Assembly: GCA_964017195.1 (NCBI GenBank)
Contig: OZ024892.1
Span: 15,283,571 to 15,347,570 of the forward strand
Direction: 5' to 3'
From: Siderastrea radians
Taxonomy: Eukaryota > Cnidaria > Anthozoa > Scleractinia > Rhizangiidae
Length of the DNA: 64,000 nt
Both the position numbers and the translations under genes were made by a program. Shown one piece after another: positions 54,841-64,000 of the stretch; position 1 is the first letter of the stretch; every line of letters begins with the position of its first letter. The notes beneath the pieces are model-generated. The model searched no databases, was not told the origin of the DNA, and was given only the letters and a program-made list of their open reading frames with translations.

Positions 54841-55476
54841 TTACGCTGTCTTGTTACGCGCCCTAGCAGACTTCATTTCCTGAAATTCAGTGCAATCTTT
54901 AATGAAATGTTGAGTTGACCCGCAAAAATAACACGGGGCAGAACGCATACGTCGACTGGCAAACGGGGTAACCGAACGGCCTGCCGGGAAACTATTACGG
55001 CGACGGTTGTCACCGGAACCTCCATGATAGCTGAACTGATTGCTATAACGCCTCCAACTTGGAGAAGCCGCTGGCCTACCCTCCGGGGTAACATGCCTCA
55101 GGAGCTTATTGGTCTTCTCGAGAACCTTGCTCTTTATCGGGTCACCAACAAGTGCGACCAGCAAATCTCGCAGAGACTTCTGGTGCAAGGACTTGGCGTG
55201 TTTTTGCACCTCATCCAGAAAACACTCATATTCCCGCGCTTTGGCGTGATTGTTGATCTTCGCCACCTTTACCAAGGACTCCAGATCCAATACAGCATCC
55301 TCTGGATCAAAACGCGTCTTATCAAGAGTCCTGTGCAGAGCCTGTAAGGCCAAACCCACGGAATCGGTCTCACTTTTGCCTTCCAATTTTTGAAGCCTTT
55401 CCTCAAGCGCTTGAACGCTCAAATCAGCCTGACCCTTTAAAGGAAGAAAAAACGCCTGGTCACCATAGGTAAACAC
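54841..55476 (-). CDS. Gag-like protein with a CCHC zinc knuckle (Ngaro element 2)
   Basis: A 211-codon frame. The N-terminal part has coiled-coil character (SVQALEERLQKLEGKSETD). A helical middle follows (LQALHRTLDKTRFDPEDAV, KAREYECFLDEVQKHAKSL), then a basic Arg/Ser-rich stretch and a zinc knuckle CYFCGSTQHFIKDC near the C-terminus (C-x2-C-x4-H-x4-C). It would package element RNA. It is the first coding frame after the leader minisatellite. A start Met upstream of the visible one is possible. No internal damage seen. Confidence 0.7.
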   Translation of the reverse strand: MFTYGDQAFFLPLKGQADLSVQALEERLQKLEGKSETDSVGLALQALHRTLDKTRFDPEDAVLDLESLVKVAKINNHAKAREYECFLDEVQKHAKSLHQKSLRDLLVALVGDPIKSKVLEKTNKLLRHVTPEGRPAASPSWRRYSNQFSYHGGSGDNRRRNSFPAGRSVTPFASRRMRSAPCYFCGSTQHFIKDCTEFQEMKSARARNKTA

Positions 55477-56105
55477 CAGTTAAAGGTGCACATAAAATAT
55501 ACTAAGCACAGCCCCAAGCTGTTGAAGTACGCAAAACGCTACTAATTCGAGGGAGTCGAGGTGCAAGAAGTTAAGAAAACACCGCCGGGGCGAAAAAGAA
55601 AAAACGTTCACTCGCAAAACAAAACCAAAACAACCCTTAATTAAACGCCGTGAAACTAAACGTTGAGGCGAGAAAACATTAAATTAGCATGCAAATGGCA
55701 AAAATCACAACTAGAAAACAAAGAAAGAACTTTCCGGCAACTTCTCTAACGCCTAAAGAAACTCTGTGATTGAAATCCACAAACAAGAGAGTTAAATTCC
55801 TGAAAATACCGCTTAACAAAGCAGAATATAATTCGTTTTAAGATTCCTACAACCCGGTCCATCCGAGCTTTGGTTTTACTGCGGTGTCTAAGTGTTAATT
55901 TGAGCGGTAATAGAAAAGCGCCATAGTCGAAAATTAGTAGCTATCACGTATAACCAGATTCTATCGAAAGTAGTGTCACAGCCGCGTCGTAAGTCAAATC
56001 ACATTAGAATTGTACCGCAGCGACGCTATCGAACAGCGCCGAACCGAGCTCAACCTAAAACTAAAGCCCATCTAGTATAAATACAGCAAACTAAGACAGC
56101 GATCG

Positions 56106-56572
56106 GCGTACCACTCACGCACATATTCTTCCATTTTTAAACTCTTGTGCGGTGGCAGTACCACTCACGCACATATTCTTCCATTTTCAAACTCTGGTGC
56201 GGTGGCCGTACCACTCACGCACATATTCTTCCATTTTTAAACTCTAGTGCGGTGACCGTACCACTCACGCACGTATTCTTCCATTTTCAAAACTCTGGTG
56301 CGGTGGCCGTACCACTCACGCACATATTCTTCCATTTTTAAACTCCTGTGCGGTGGCCGTACCACTCACGCACGTATTCTTCCATTTTCAAACTCTGGTG
56401 CGGTGGCCGTACCACTCACGCACGTATTCTTCCATTTTCAAAACTCTGGTGCGGTGGCCGTACCACTCACGCACATATTCCTCCATTTCAAAAACTCTGG
56501 TGCGGTGGCCGAACCACTCACGCACTAATTTTAAATTCAAAAGTCCAGTGCGGTGGCCGTACCACTCATGCA
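56106..56572. repeat. 50-bp minisatellite in the Ngaro element 2 leader
   Basis: About nine units of CCACTCACGCACATATTCTT, CCATTTTCAAACTCTGG and TGCGGTGGCCGTA. Units are 50-51 bp, mostly over 90% identical. The frames through it (RTYSSIFK-type repeats) are artefacts. Position between repeat A1 and Gag makes it part of the transcribed leader. Confidence 0.9.
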
Positions 56573-56898
56573 CGTGTCCCAAAAGTATCAAGCCTACCTG
56601 GCGCACATGAAAACCACGGAATACAAAACCAGAACAAAAGACTAAACAACAAAACAAGAAAACAGGGCAAATTATGTACCTCGAGCGGTGGAGCAACATG
56701 TGCAGTGCCAGGATTCTCTACGGGTGGAGCATTATTAGCGGCTGGGATGTCAGCAGGCGGAGGATTCTCAACTGGAACTACAGCGGGGGCCGTTCTGCAA
56801 AGGCATTTCTCTTCGGACTTCGTTTAAAGCGTCCTGGGGACGTACATTTAAGGGGCGTTGATCAGGCGGTTGAGGTTCGGCCATGACGCGTGCACAAC

Positions 56899-57055
56899 AG
56901 AGCCAAAAATTCGCTGTCTTCACTCTGAGATGTTGTTAGACAAATGCACACAATACAAAGAAAGGTGGTAATACATACAACGCTAAGAATTGTGGGATAT
57001 CTATTGTTATGGAAATATTCCCGTTTTATTTTCGGTACTGAGAATAGAAAAATTA
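56899..57055. repeat. Ngaro element 2, split repeat A1
   Basis: CGCTGTCTTCACTCTGAGAT to CGGTACTGAGAATAG, a direct copy of 51000-51136 with few differences. Confidence 0.85.
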
Positions 57056-57116
57056 TTGGACGATTGACGTCACGCAACAACTTCGGCTTTGGTACTGCAG
57101 AGCTAGAGAGCGCAAA

Positions 57117-57349
57117 AATGGCTGACAGCAGGTTTGACATGTTGAACGAGGAAAAAGTTGCAGAATGATTGAATGATAAAGGTAGTAAGAACACACAGAA
57201 AGCCACGAAGGGAAGTCGCTCGATTTTTGAAGCGTATCTTCAGTGTATCTTCAGGAGAAAAACATCCGAAATCCTGCAACATCCGAGGAACTGGCGACGG
57301 TTTTGCGAAAATTCTACGCCGAAGTGAGAAGGAAAGATGGAAAGCTGTA
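57117..57349 (+). pseudogene. Crypton/DUF3504-like N-terminal fragment
   Basis: The frame starts MADSRFDMLNEEKVAE, meets a TGA, and continues LNDKGSKNTQKATKGSRSI and FEAYLQ. A frame change follows at about 57240, then EELATVLRKFYAEVRRKDGK and a stop. The block LNDKxSKNTxKAT...EELATVLRKFYAEVRRKDG is the conserved start of animal Crypton-derived (DUF3504/KIAA1958-like) proteins, whose later part is a tyrosine-recombinase-like domain. That domain is missing. It lies immediately outside Ngaro element 2, which may have inserted into its upstream region. Whether it was a transposon or a domesticated gene cannot be told. Confidence 0.65.
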
Positions 57350-57774
57350 ATCAAAAACCCTGCTTTGTGCCATCAGGTTTGGTTCGATTTTTTAGAGCTC
57401 TGGAAATATTTTAAGCGAATGATAAAACCATTATTGAATTCGGCTTTCCTATGATATGAAAAAATATGGAGATCTCGGAAGGTGTTATCCTCCGAAGCCG
57501 AAAACACCCTCCTCGATCTGCACAGTCTTCATATCATACTCAACCTCACCTAAAAATTGTTAAATAGCGATAGTGATAATGACAATAATAAAGGGCCCTC
57601 GGAAAAACTAAAAAGGTAAGATAAAAGTACAAACATAATACAATAAAAATTGGAGAAGCCATATACATAAGAATATTCTTCGACTAAGCTGACTAAGCTG
57701 ATTTTTCCGTCGATATTTATCAGCAATTCCAAGAACTTTTGTTCCCAACATAGCAGCTACATATTTCCTGAGAT
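57350..57774. other. non-coding with small palindromes
   Basis: ATGATATGAAAAAATATGGA and its near-inverted partner (TTCATATCATACTCAACC) suggest a MITE fragment at about 57452-57545. No gene is seen. Confidence 0.35.
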
Positions 57775-57969
57775 TCTGACGGTGGCTTGCTGCTCCATCA
57801 ACCTAGCGCCAGACTTCGAAAGACACTAGGGGACAGATCTTTAACATCTGCTGCCCCTACCCTTTGGAACAAGCTTCCTGCACTTTTACGGAACATGGAC
57901 AATTTTATAAATTTAAAAACTAGCCTGAAAACTCATCTTTTTAGAATTGCTTTTTCTAATTGTTTTTAA
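57775..57969 (+). pseudogene. non-LTR retrotransposon (LINE) C-terminal tail
   Basis: The frame reads LLLHQPSARLRKTLGDRSLT, SAAPTLWNKLPALLRNM and FKTHLF-like LKTSLKTHLFRIAF before a stop. GDRSxxSAAPxLWNxLP...LKTxLF is the conserved end of ORF2 in CR1/L2/Rex-type non-LTR retrotransposons. Everything upstream is missing, the usual 5' truncation of such copies. The 3' tail is short and AT-rich. Confidence 0.75.
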
Positions 57970-58209
57970 TGTAGGATAAGATTTATTATTAAAAACTGGA
58001 CTAGGGATATTGGATTTCTAACATTTTGATTGGCTGAACGGAGCTAGGTTATCAGCTCATATACCTGCTGCGACCAAATATGGCCAATGAACACTCAACA
58101 ACAAAGTGAGCTGAAAGTTTTTCCTCGCGAGCAACCCGGCGAGAAAAATGGACGAGAAAAATCACTCGGCAGCGAATTTAAATTAAGCGGAAATTCCAAC
58201 AGCGTCAGC

Positions 58210-58959
58210 CAGGTCCGAAATTAACTTTTTTATGCGAGCGCCAAGTGGCGACTGAAATTTTTTTTTTCAGTCGCCAGATGGAAAATTCTGGTCGCCAAAA
58301 AGTGTCCGTAAAATTGTTGCTTCACAGCGAAACACGAAGCTTTTAAAGACATTTCTTCGCTCAAAACATAATCTTACTCGTGAACGATCGCAAGAGTCAG
58401 ACTGCCATGAAAAAAAAGCCGATCGTGTAGCTTACATTGTCGTTGAAAAGGAGTTTTTGTTAAAATAATAGATAGCTCTCTTAGTTTGAAGACTGAACAT
58501 GACGCCACTTCTTCTGACTGTAAAGCGTTATCGAAAATTTGTAGAGCGTTTCGTTGAATATTCAATGGCGAAAGGAAAGCCTGTGTTTATAATTATGCGA
58601 TGCGCCCAAGGTATGGCTGTCAGATGAAACTGCCGAAAACATGGCGGCCGCTAAATGTCAATTACATTGCGTGGATTACAACTGTTGTGGAGGTCATTTA
58701 ACAGGAATCTTACCTTCGTTTTTGATCTAAATTATTTTCTATGGAGATTAAAAACTTCGAAAAGACAAGGGGTAAGTTTCTGCTGGAAATCAAACGCGAA
58801 TTTTTCCATTAAAACGAAATTAATTCCTTGAGCGGCGGTTCAAAACATTAACAAGGCGCTGAAAGTTAGTCGCCTCGGCGACTAGCCTTGAAATTCTGGT
58901 CGCCAACACTCAATTTTCAGTCGCATTGGCGACCAGCTGGTCGCAATTTCGGACCCTGG
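58210..58959. mobile_element. hAT-like MITE with CAGGTCCGAAATT ends
   Basis: CAGGTCCGAAATTAAC and GCAATTTCGGACCCTG are inverted ends. Words such as GTCGCCA, TGGCGAC, TTTTCAGTCGC and ATTCTGGTCGCCAA recur in both arms. No target duplication remains visible and no coding region is present. Confidence 0.65.
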
Positions 58960-61134
58960 ACTCACCAACAAACATCACCAACAGTATCGTCTAACACAAG
59001 TCAAAATTGTTTGAAGAAACTGTGCAGAAATAGAAATTCAAGCAACCTATTAAGCGTTGTGTTTACAATTAATTTCTTTCATCGATCGTCACGTGGGTCA
59101 TTGAAATTGAACAAACGGTAGGTTTTATCAGGAAGGCTTTCCACTTCAAAATATCAAGACAAGACATAAAATAAAACACAGTGAAATGGGGCAGGAGCAT
59201 TTAATAAAAACTATCATTGATGCGAAGATCATGAAGCAGTCTAAACAAGTACTAGGGAAAAATACAGCTGCAAACTACCAAGAAGGAAGGAAAGGCGCGA
59301 TTTTTTTCGGCTTTAACACGCAAAATTGACACTGGTTTACCTGCACTCGTTGTAGCTCTGTGTTCCAACAGGTCCAGATGCTCAGTTAGAAATCGGATGC
59401 CATGTATACGTAAACGGAGTTGAATCGCTTTTCCAGTTGTTTGAATGTTGTTTTTACCATTCCGTCCGCAACCTCTAACCGAGAACAACTGCATTTTGCG
59501 TTTTGCGTTTAACAAACTATGATGGTGAATGTTCATCGCTACACTGCAGTAATCTTGCTTCTGAGATGCATAGAAATGACCTCTTCAAGTTTAAATTTGT
59601 TCTGTCTTCAGTTCGACCAAACACGCACATGATGACTCCGATATACGAACAGATTACAAACTTGTTCAGTTTCAACTCCAGCAGCTAACATGGTCAAATT
59701 GTACAGCTTCAATCCACTTTGAACGATGATTACAACAATGTTTCAGGAAAAAATCAAACATGTACCATATTTCAGAGCCAAAAATTAGAAGATTTTTTCC
59801 AAAACTTGTGCCACTTTGTTCACTTTCGAGAAGTTTTCATTGATTCATTCAGCTTTGCAATGAAACGCTGCAACACTTCGCAAGGTTTTGGCGCCTTTTT
59901 CGTTCAGTCATGTGATCGATTCTTGTTCCCTTTTTATTTCTTTTCTCATTTTTCCCGTTCTTTCTTGATTCTTTTTAATAGTGGTTAAGAGGAAGTTTCC
60001 ACAAAAATTCAACAAGGTGCGGCAAGGCTAAAAAAAAGAGTTCGCTCATCTTCTGCATATAGGTAGCTCTAAGTCAAACTAAAAACGTTATGTTGTTGTT
60101 TTCTTCAAATATTTTTATTTTTCTGAGAAAAACGAAATTTTCGATTTCACGTCTAGACTCGATTCAGAGGGTCTAAACTGGGTCCAAAATCGACCATTTT
60201 CATTCGATTCGCATGTCAAAACGATCAAGCGCATAAAAAATTGAATACAACCGGTTTATTGCATGACTCTTCCTTGTCCAAAGAAGCATAGTTTCAAGAG
60301 TTTTGGTTTAATCTAATTATTTAACGGTAAACAAAACCAGACTATTCTCACGCGCCATGAAAGTCGGTCGGTCAAAAGAATCGTCATTTTCACCATGTGC
60401 CATATCTCGGAATTCCTTGAGATGAAGGTATTTCAAATGTAGAAGGATGATACTTCCAAAATATGCAAAGTTTGGTTTGGGCCAATGATTAAGCACTTGT
60501 CAAAAAATTATTCAAAATCGTACAAAAACGGCACAAAATCACGCCAGCCTTCGAATGCGTGACCAAAAGTATTACCACCGTATTTGTTATTTAAATCAAT
60601 TTAATCGCAATACTAGCAATACTAAGGCATAAATAAAAATAAATATGTTCACCTTTGCTCGATTATGACGTCCTGACCGTTGCAATACGTTTCTTTCCTG
60701 TCATTTCTTCAATGGCTTCCCGTTCAGTTCGCATGCTCTTGTCGACTCTTGAACGCGAATCCGTCTTGCGACTGGTGAATTTGAAGCAACCACTGCTAGG
60801 TTTTTATCCAAATATGTATCGTCATGATTAACGTGCGCTACTTGTGTTACTTGATTAAGCCATATTTCAGGAAATAACCGGCAAAACGTTTTCAATGAGC
60901 CACTTTGCAGTGCCCGTTGCGAAGTAACTTGCATACTTCCGAGACAAGCGTGACAGTTTTTGTACTTAACGGGGTGGGGTGGGGGTAGGGTCTTGAATTT
61001 TCAGCTGAACCCATGGTTCGAAAGTGTTTGGAGATGAATTATCACAAACTCGTATTTACTACGTGATTTGCTTAACTTATAAGTTCTGCTTACGTTCAAA
61101 ATCAGAGAGAGAAAAAAAGACAATCACCATTATT
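58960..61134. other. unassigned, no gene supported
   Basis: Several short frames occur (for example 59719-59988 and, on the minus strand, 60701-60934) but none has a recognisable domain, paired splice sites or repeat ends. Confidence 0.4.
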
Positions 61135-64000
61135 GAGCTATTTTGTCTACAAAATAGCCTCATAGTCGGCGTGCAGCCTCAAGTTTCTGGGAAGGTTGGT
61201 TCTTTGGTTGGTTTTTGGGTGGCCAATGTTCGGCATTCCCGACGACTGTCGAATTTTACCGAAAGGCTAGTTGTCGGGGCCGGAACAAAAATGCAGATGA
61301 GAACGCACGGAAAATTCTGCTACTAAAGCGACACTACGAAAGTATCCTAATTTCATTCGCTTGATGTTGGATATTTATATATCAAATAGAAATGGCTGGC
61401 TTCCTTGTGGTAGACTTCCTTAGAAAACGAATCGTCAGCACAAACCCGGTTTACACGTGAGCGGAAGCGAGTTCTAGTAAATAATCCTCTGTACGCATGC
61501 GCACAACTTACGTTTTGAGTTATATGGTTCAACTTTAGAGTGTGAGAAATAACATGACTTCTCTGCAGGGATGTCCCATAGTAAATGATGGTAAATAGAT
61601 GGCAAATAGTTTGAAGGTATAAAATGGGCAGAATCGTGAATTTCGAACTAAAACAAGTTATTGTTCGCACCTTTTGGTAGGTTTTAAAATTAATGCCCAT
61701 GCCACTCGATCACTAGGTCCGTTAAAGGCACAAGGTCGACAAGGAAAAACATTGTATGGGTGGCATAAACGTTGCTCGTACGTGCGACTTGCTAAGCGCA
61801 AAGTTAGAGGTGACTTATCAGAGAAATGGGTTTCTTGTTAGGCTGCGTGGCGGTAGTGGGATTGTTTGTACAAAGTTTGAGCGGAAAGATCAGCAGACAA
61901 TCAAATCAAATCAAATCAAAACAATTATCACCTCCAATACGAAGACAAAAACGCAACAGCTCTACGCAAGATTCGTTTCACAGTCTTATAGACACAAACA
62001 TCGGTTATCATTTTTCAGATTACGAAAAACGCACAAATTTACTCATTCCCCGCTTCCTTTTAAGTTTCTCCCTTTTGTTACTCAACTCTAGCTGCCACGA
62101 AAGCCAATAAAAAGCGCCGAAAACGAACTTATGACAGTCTCATGAAAGTCTCGTGACTCGCCATTGAACTTTGTCTCATCACATGTTTGTACGTGACAAA
62201 ACACCACTTGTTTACACAAAACAGTAATCTGATCTCACGCTCAATCAACATAACACGTTCTTTACACGTGAAACGACCCACACTAAACATCATCACATGA
62301 CTGCCTGCCCTACGATAAAATCCCCCCCGGACCTATTAAAGCACAATTTGGCCTTGAGTTGATCACGTGTACTCCACCTGATAAAATTCACGTTGTTTAC
62401 CACACAGACCAACCACGCCATTATTCTCGAATTCGCTCATTTAAAATTCCAACGATTCCTTTGCCCATTACTACCTCTCGACATAGCAAAACATCCCTTA
62501 ATATTATTTTCACCCAATTTTGTATCTTACTTTCACATCAAAACGCTCATCAAAACAAAATTTATTCGCTAAACACAACCACTGATTTTTGTGTAGCTTC
62601 AGCGAAGCTGAGACCACTACCGTGTGGCACCAATATTTTTGCGGGAGTTTAATTTTGTGGATGGTGATTTTTTTTGTGTGTGTTTTGCAGGACTAATCTT
62701 TGCGATTGGGGAAACTGTTTATTCTTCTTGGAATTAATTTTTGCGATTTTCAGGAAGCCGCCTTCTATTTGGAATTATAACATTCTCGTTTTTTGAGTAT
62801 AAACAATCGAATGCAGGTGAACAACATGCAGATGTATAACACGTTAAATCAGTTAATCAATGGAGTACCTTCAGACGATCCTTTTCTTTAAAGCTTTTAA
62901 CAGCTTATTACTTGTAATGTACCGACTGCAATTTCATCGGTTTATTTCTGAATGGTTTGCTTCTAATTTCGTTTTATTTTTGAACGAAAGAGACGGTTAA
63001 AGTAAATGGGCACCAACATAATATTACATGACATGTAAAAGGCGATGTTTGTATATAGATTTCGACAATGGAGTAAATTTTTGCGGAAATTATTTTTTTC
63101 CACTGGAACTTTTTTTTGCGGATCGTGAAAATACCGCGAAAATCATAAAAATTTGAATCCCGAAAAAATTAGTGCCACAGTCAACCACACGGTATGTCAG
63201 CACGTGCGATGTTTCTGGCTTCTTTGTCAGTTTGCTACGTGACTAGTCACGCAAGACTTGCACAAGACACACAATGGCATGATCTTTTCTAACAAGGCAC
63301 GCTTATTACTCGATTTTAGCCGTGTGTTCCAAAATGTAAGTCCGTGTGAAATAATGTGGAAAATAAAACAGAGCTTATCTATATCTTTGTCTGGATACGG
63401 GAGTTGCCAAGTTCGTCAAGCATGATGTCACGCAAGAAGAAGACGTACGTGACTCTCAAGATCGGCTATTCTCTTCTGGTTCAAACATTACAGAATTAAT
63501 TTTTGTGACAAGTTACGCTTCCTACTAGATCCAAAATATTTGTCCATGGAAAAATATTCTTTCCATTAGAAAGCCACAAAATTAAATTTCAATCCATTGA
63601 GCTGCCGAGAAACATCTGAGAATGAGCTTCAGAAAGGGCTATTTTGTATTATTTTGTTTGTCCCATATTCACACTGTTGTCAGATATTTTACAGATTTTA
63701 TCTCACTTTCTTCTTGTTTTGTCGTCATTTGAAGCCACACTTGTGCGCATTAGCGTACCATCTATTGTTCAACGACGCATACGAATTCGAAACCACTAAT
63801 ATAAACTCAAACATTGATCTTTGATCACCCTCAAATCTGTAAGAAGCCCTGGGAACGAGGTTGCACAATATCGGACACAGCTCCACTTATAAGGTAAACT
63901 CTGTCTAAAAACCAATACTTTTCGAATGCTCAACGCTACTCAAATAACCAACATCACAGTAGTGTACCTTGGTACACGCACGTTCATTCAATAACCATTT
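61135..64000. mobile_element. Helentron-like element, copy 2, cut by the window edge
   Basis: Direct repeat of 4451-7710 with small differences, lacking the 411-bp MITE of copy 1. It starts at the same hairpin GAGCTATTTTGTCTACAAAA, preceded by a different flank. The window ends about 50 bp before the expected 3' hairpin. Palindromes such as GTGACTAGTCAC are shared by both copies. Confidence 0.7.

Larger units (their letters stand above)
50848..57055 (-). mobile_element. Ngaro-type tyrosine-recombinase retroelement 2
   Basis: In minus-strand order: repeat A1 (57055-56899), a 50-bp minisatellite leader, Gag, RT, RNase H, tyrosine recombinase, repeat B1 (51200-51137), repeat A2 (51136-51000), a 95-bp spacer and repeat B2 (50912-50848). 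This is the Ngaro split-direct-repeat plan in compact form. ATAG occurs at the A2/B1 junction and at both outer edges, which is expected of site-specific joining by the recombinase. Proteins differ strongly from element 1, so it is a separate family. Several frames are damaged. Confidence 0.85.

Noticed and set aside
56147..56827. Frames with repeated RTYSSIF motifs
   Set aside because: Products of the 50-bp leader minisatellite of Ngaro element 2.
4451..64000. Interpretation of the 3-kb direct repeats as LTRs of one giant retroelement
   Set aside because: They are 54 kb apart with unrelated elements between, lack TG...CA ends and have hairpin termini of a Helentron-like type.

Overview
The window is eukaryotic nuclear DNA from an intron-rich, transposon-dense animal genome. 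The transposon mix (Penelope-like and Ngaro/DIRS tyrosine-recombinase retroelements, Helentron-like, TTAA-target, PIF/Harbinger-like and hAT-like DNA elements, 9-bp-TSD mini-MITEs) and the style of the one host gene suggest a cnidarian, probably an anthozoan such as a coral. That assignment is inference. There is no bacterial-style gene organisation, and most open frames are transposon debris or repeats that happen to lack stops.

Host gene. Four exons of one minus-strand gene lie at 27215-27412, 22848-23025, 16392-16722 and 14507-14851. Their GT/AG sites and codon phases fit one another exactly (0, 1, 2, 2). Together they encode about 350 residues of a TRPC-like cation channel, from the linker after the ankyrin region through S5. 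The pore/S6 exons and the ankyrin exons are not visible. The introns are filled with repeats.

Left part (1-27 kb). A near-perfect 1.4-kb palindrome (474-1857) sits inside a smaller MITE (461-2092). Then come a Penelope-like (PLE) remnant with inverted terminal repeats (2769-3643), a TA-flanked MITE (3851-4271) and a 3.3-kb Helentron-like element (4451-7761) that recurs at the right edge (61135 to the end). At 8680-12702 is a Foldback-like element with an 8-bp target duplication. Its terminal inverted repeats are expanded 17-bp minisatellites, and it carries a possible two-exon secreted-protein gene. Further on are PLE debris, a decayed PLE with reverse transcriptase and GIY-YIG endonuclease (17806-19288), a 1.4-kb inverted-repeat element (20719-22099) and a 1-kb 9-bp minisatellite (24068-25040) open in nearly every frame.

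Centre (27.5-48 kb). An Ngaro-type element with split direct repeats (27538-47958, minus strand) is cut inside its tyrosine-recombinase gene by a 14.3-kb TTAA-flanked element with very long inverted repeats (30223-44551). That element contains another TTAA element with a damaged THAP-like domain, a Helentron-like element, a PIF/Harbinger-like element, hAT-like elements and a small MITE. Nesting is up to five transposon layers deep.

Right part (48-64 kb). A second, different Ngaro-type element (50848-57055) carries Gag, RT, RNase H and tyrosine recombinase with the same split-repeat plan. It is followed by a broken Crypton/DUF3504-like N-terminus, a non-LTR retrotransposon tail, a hAT-like MITE and the second Helentron-like copy.
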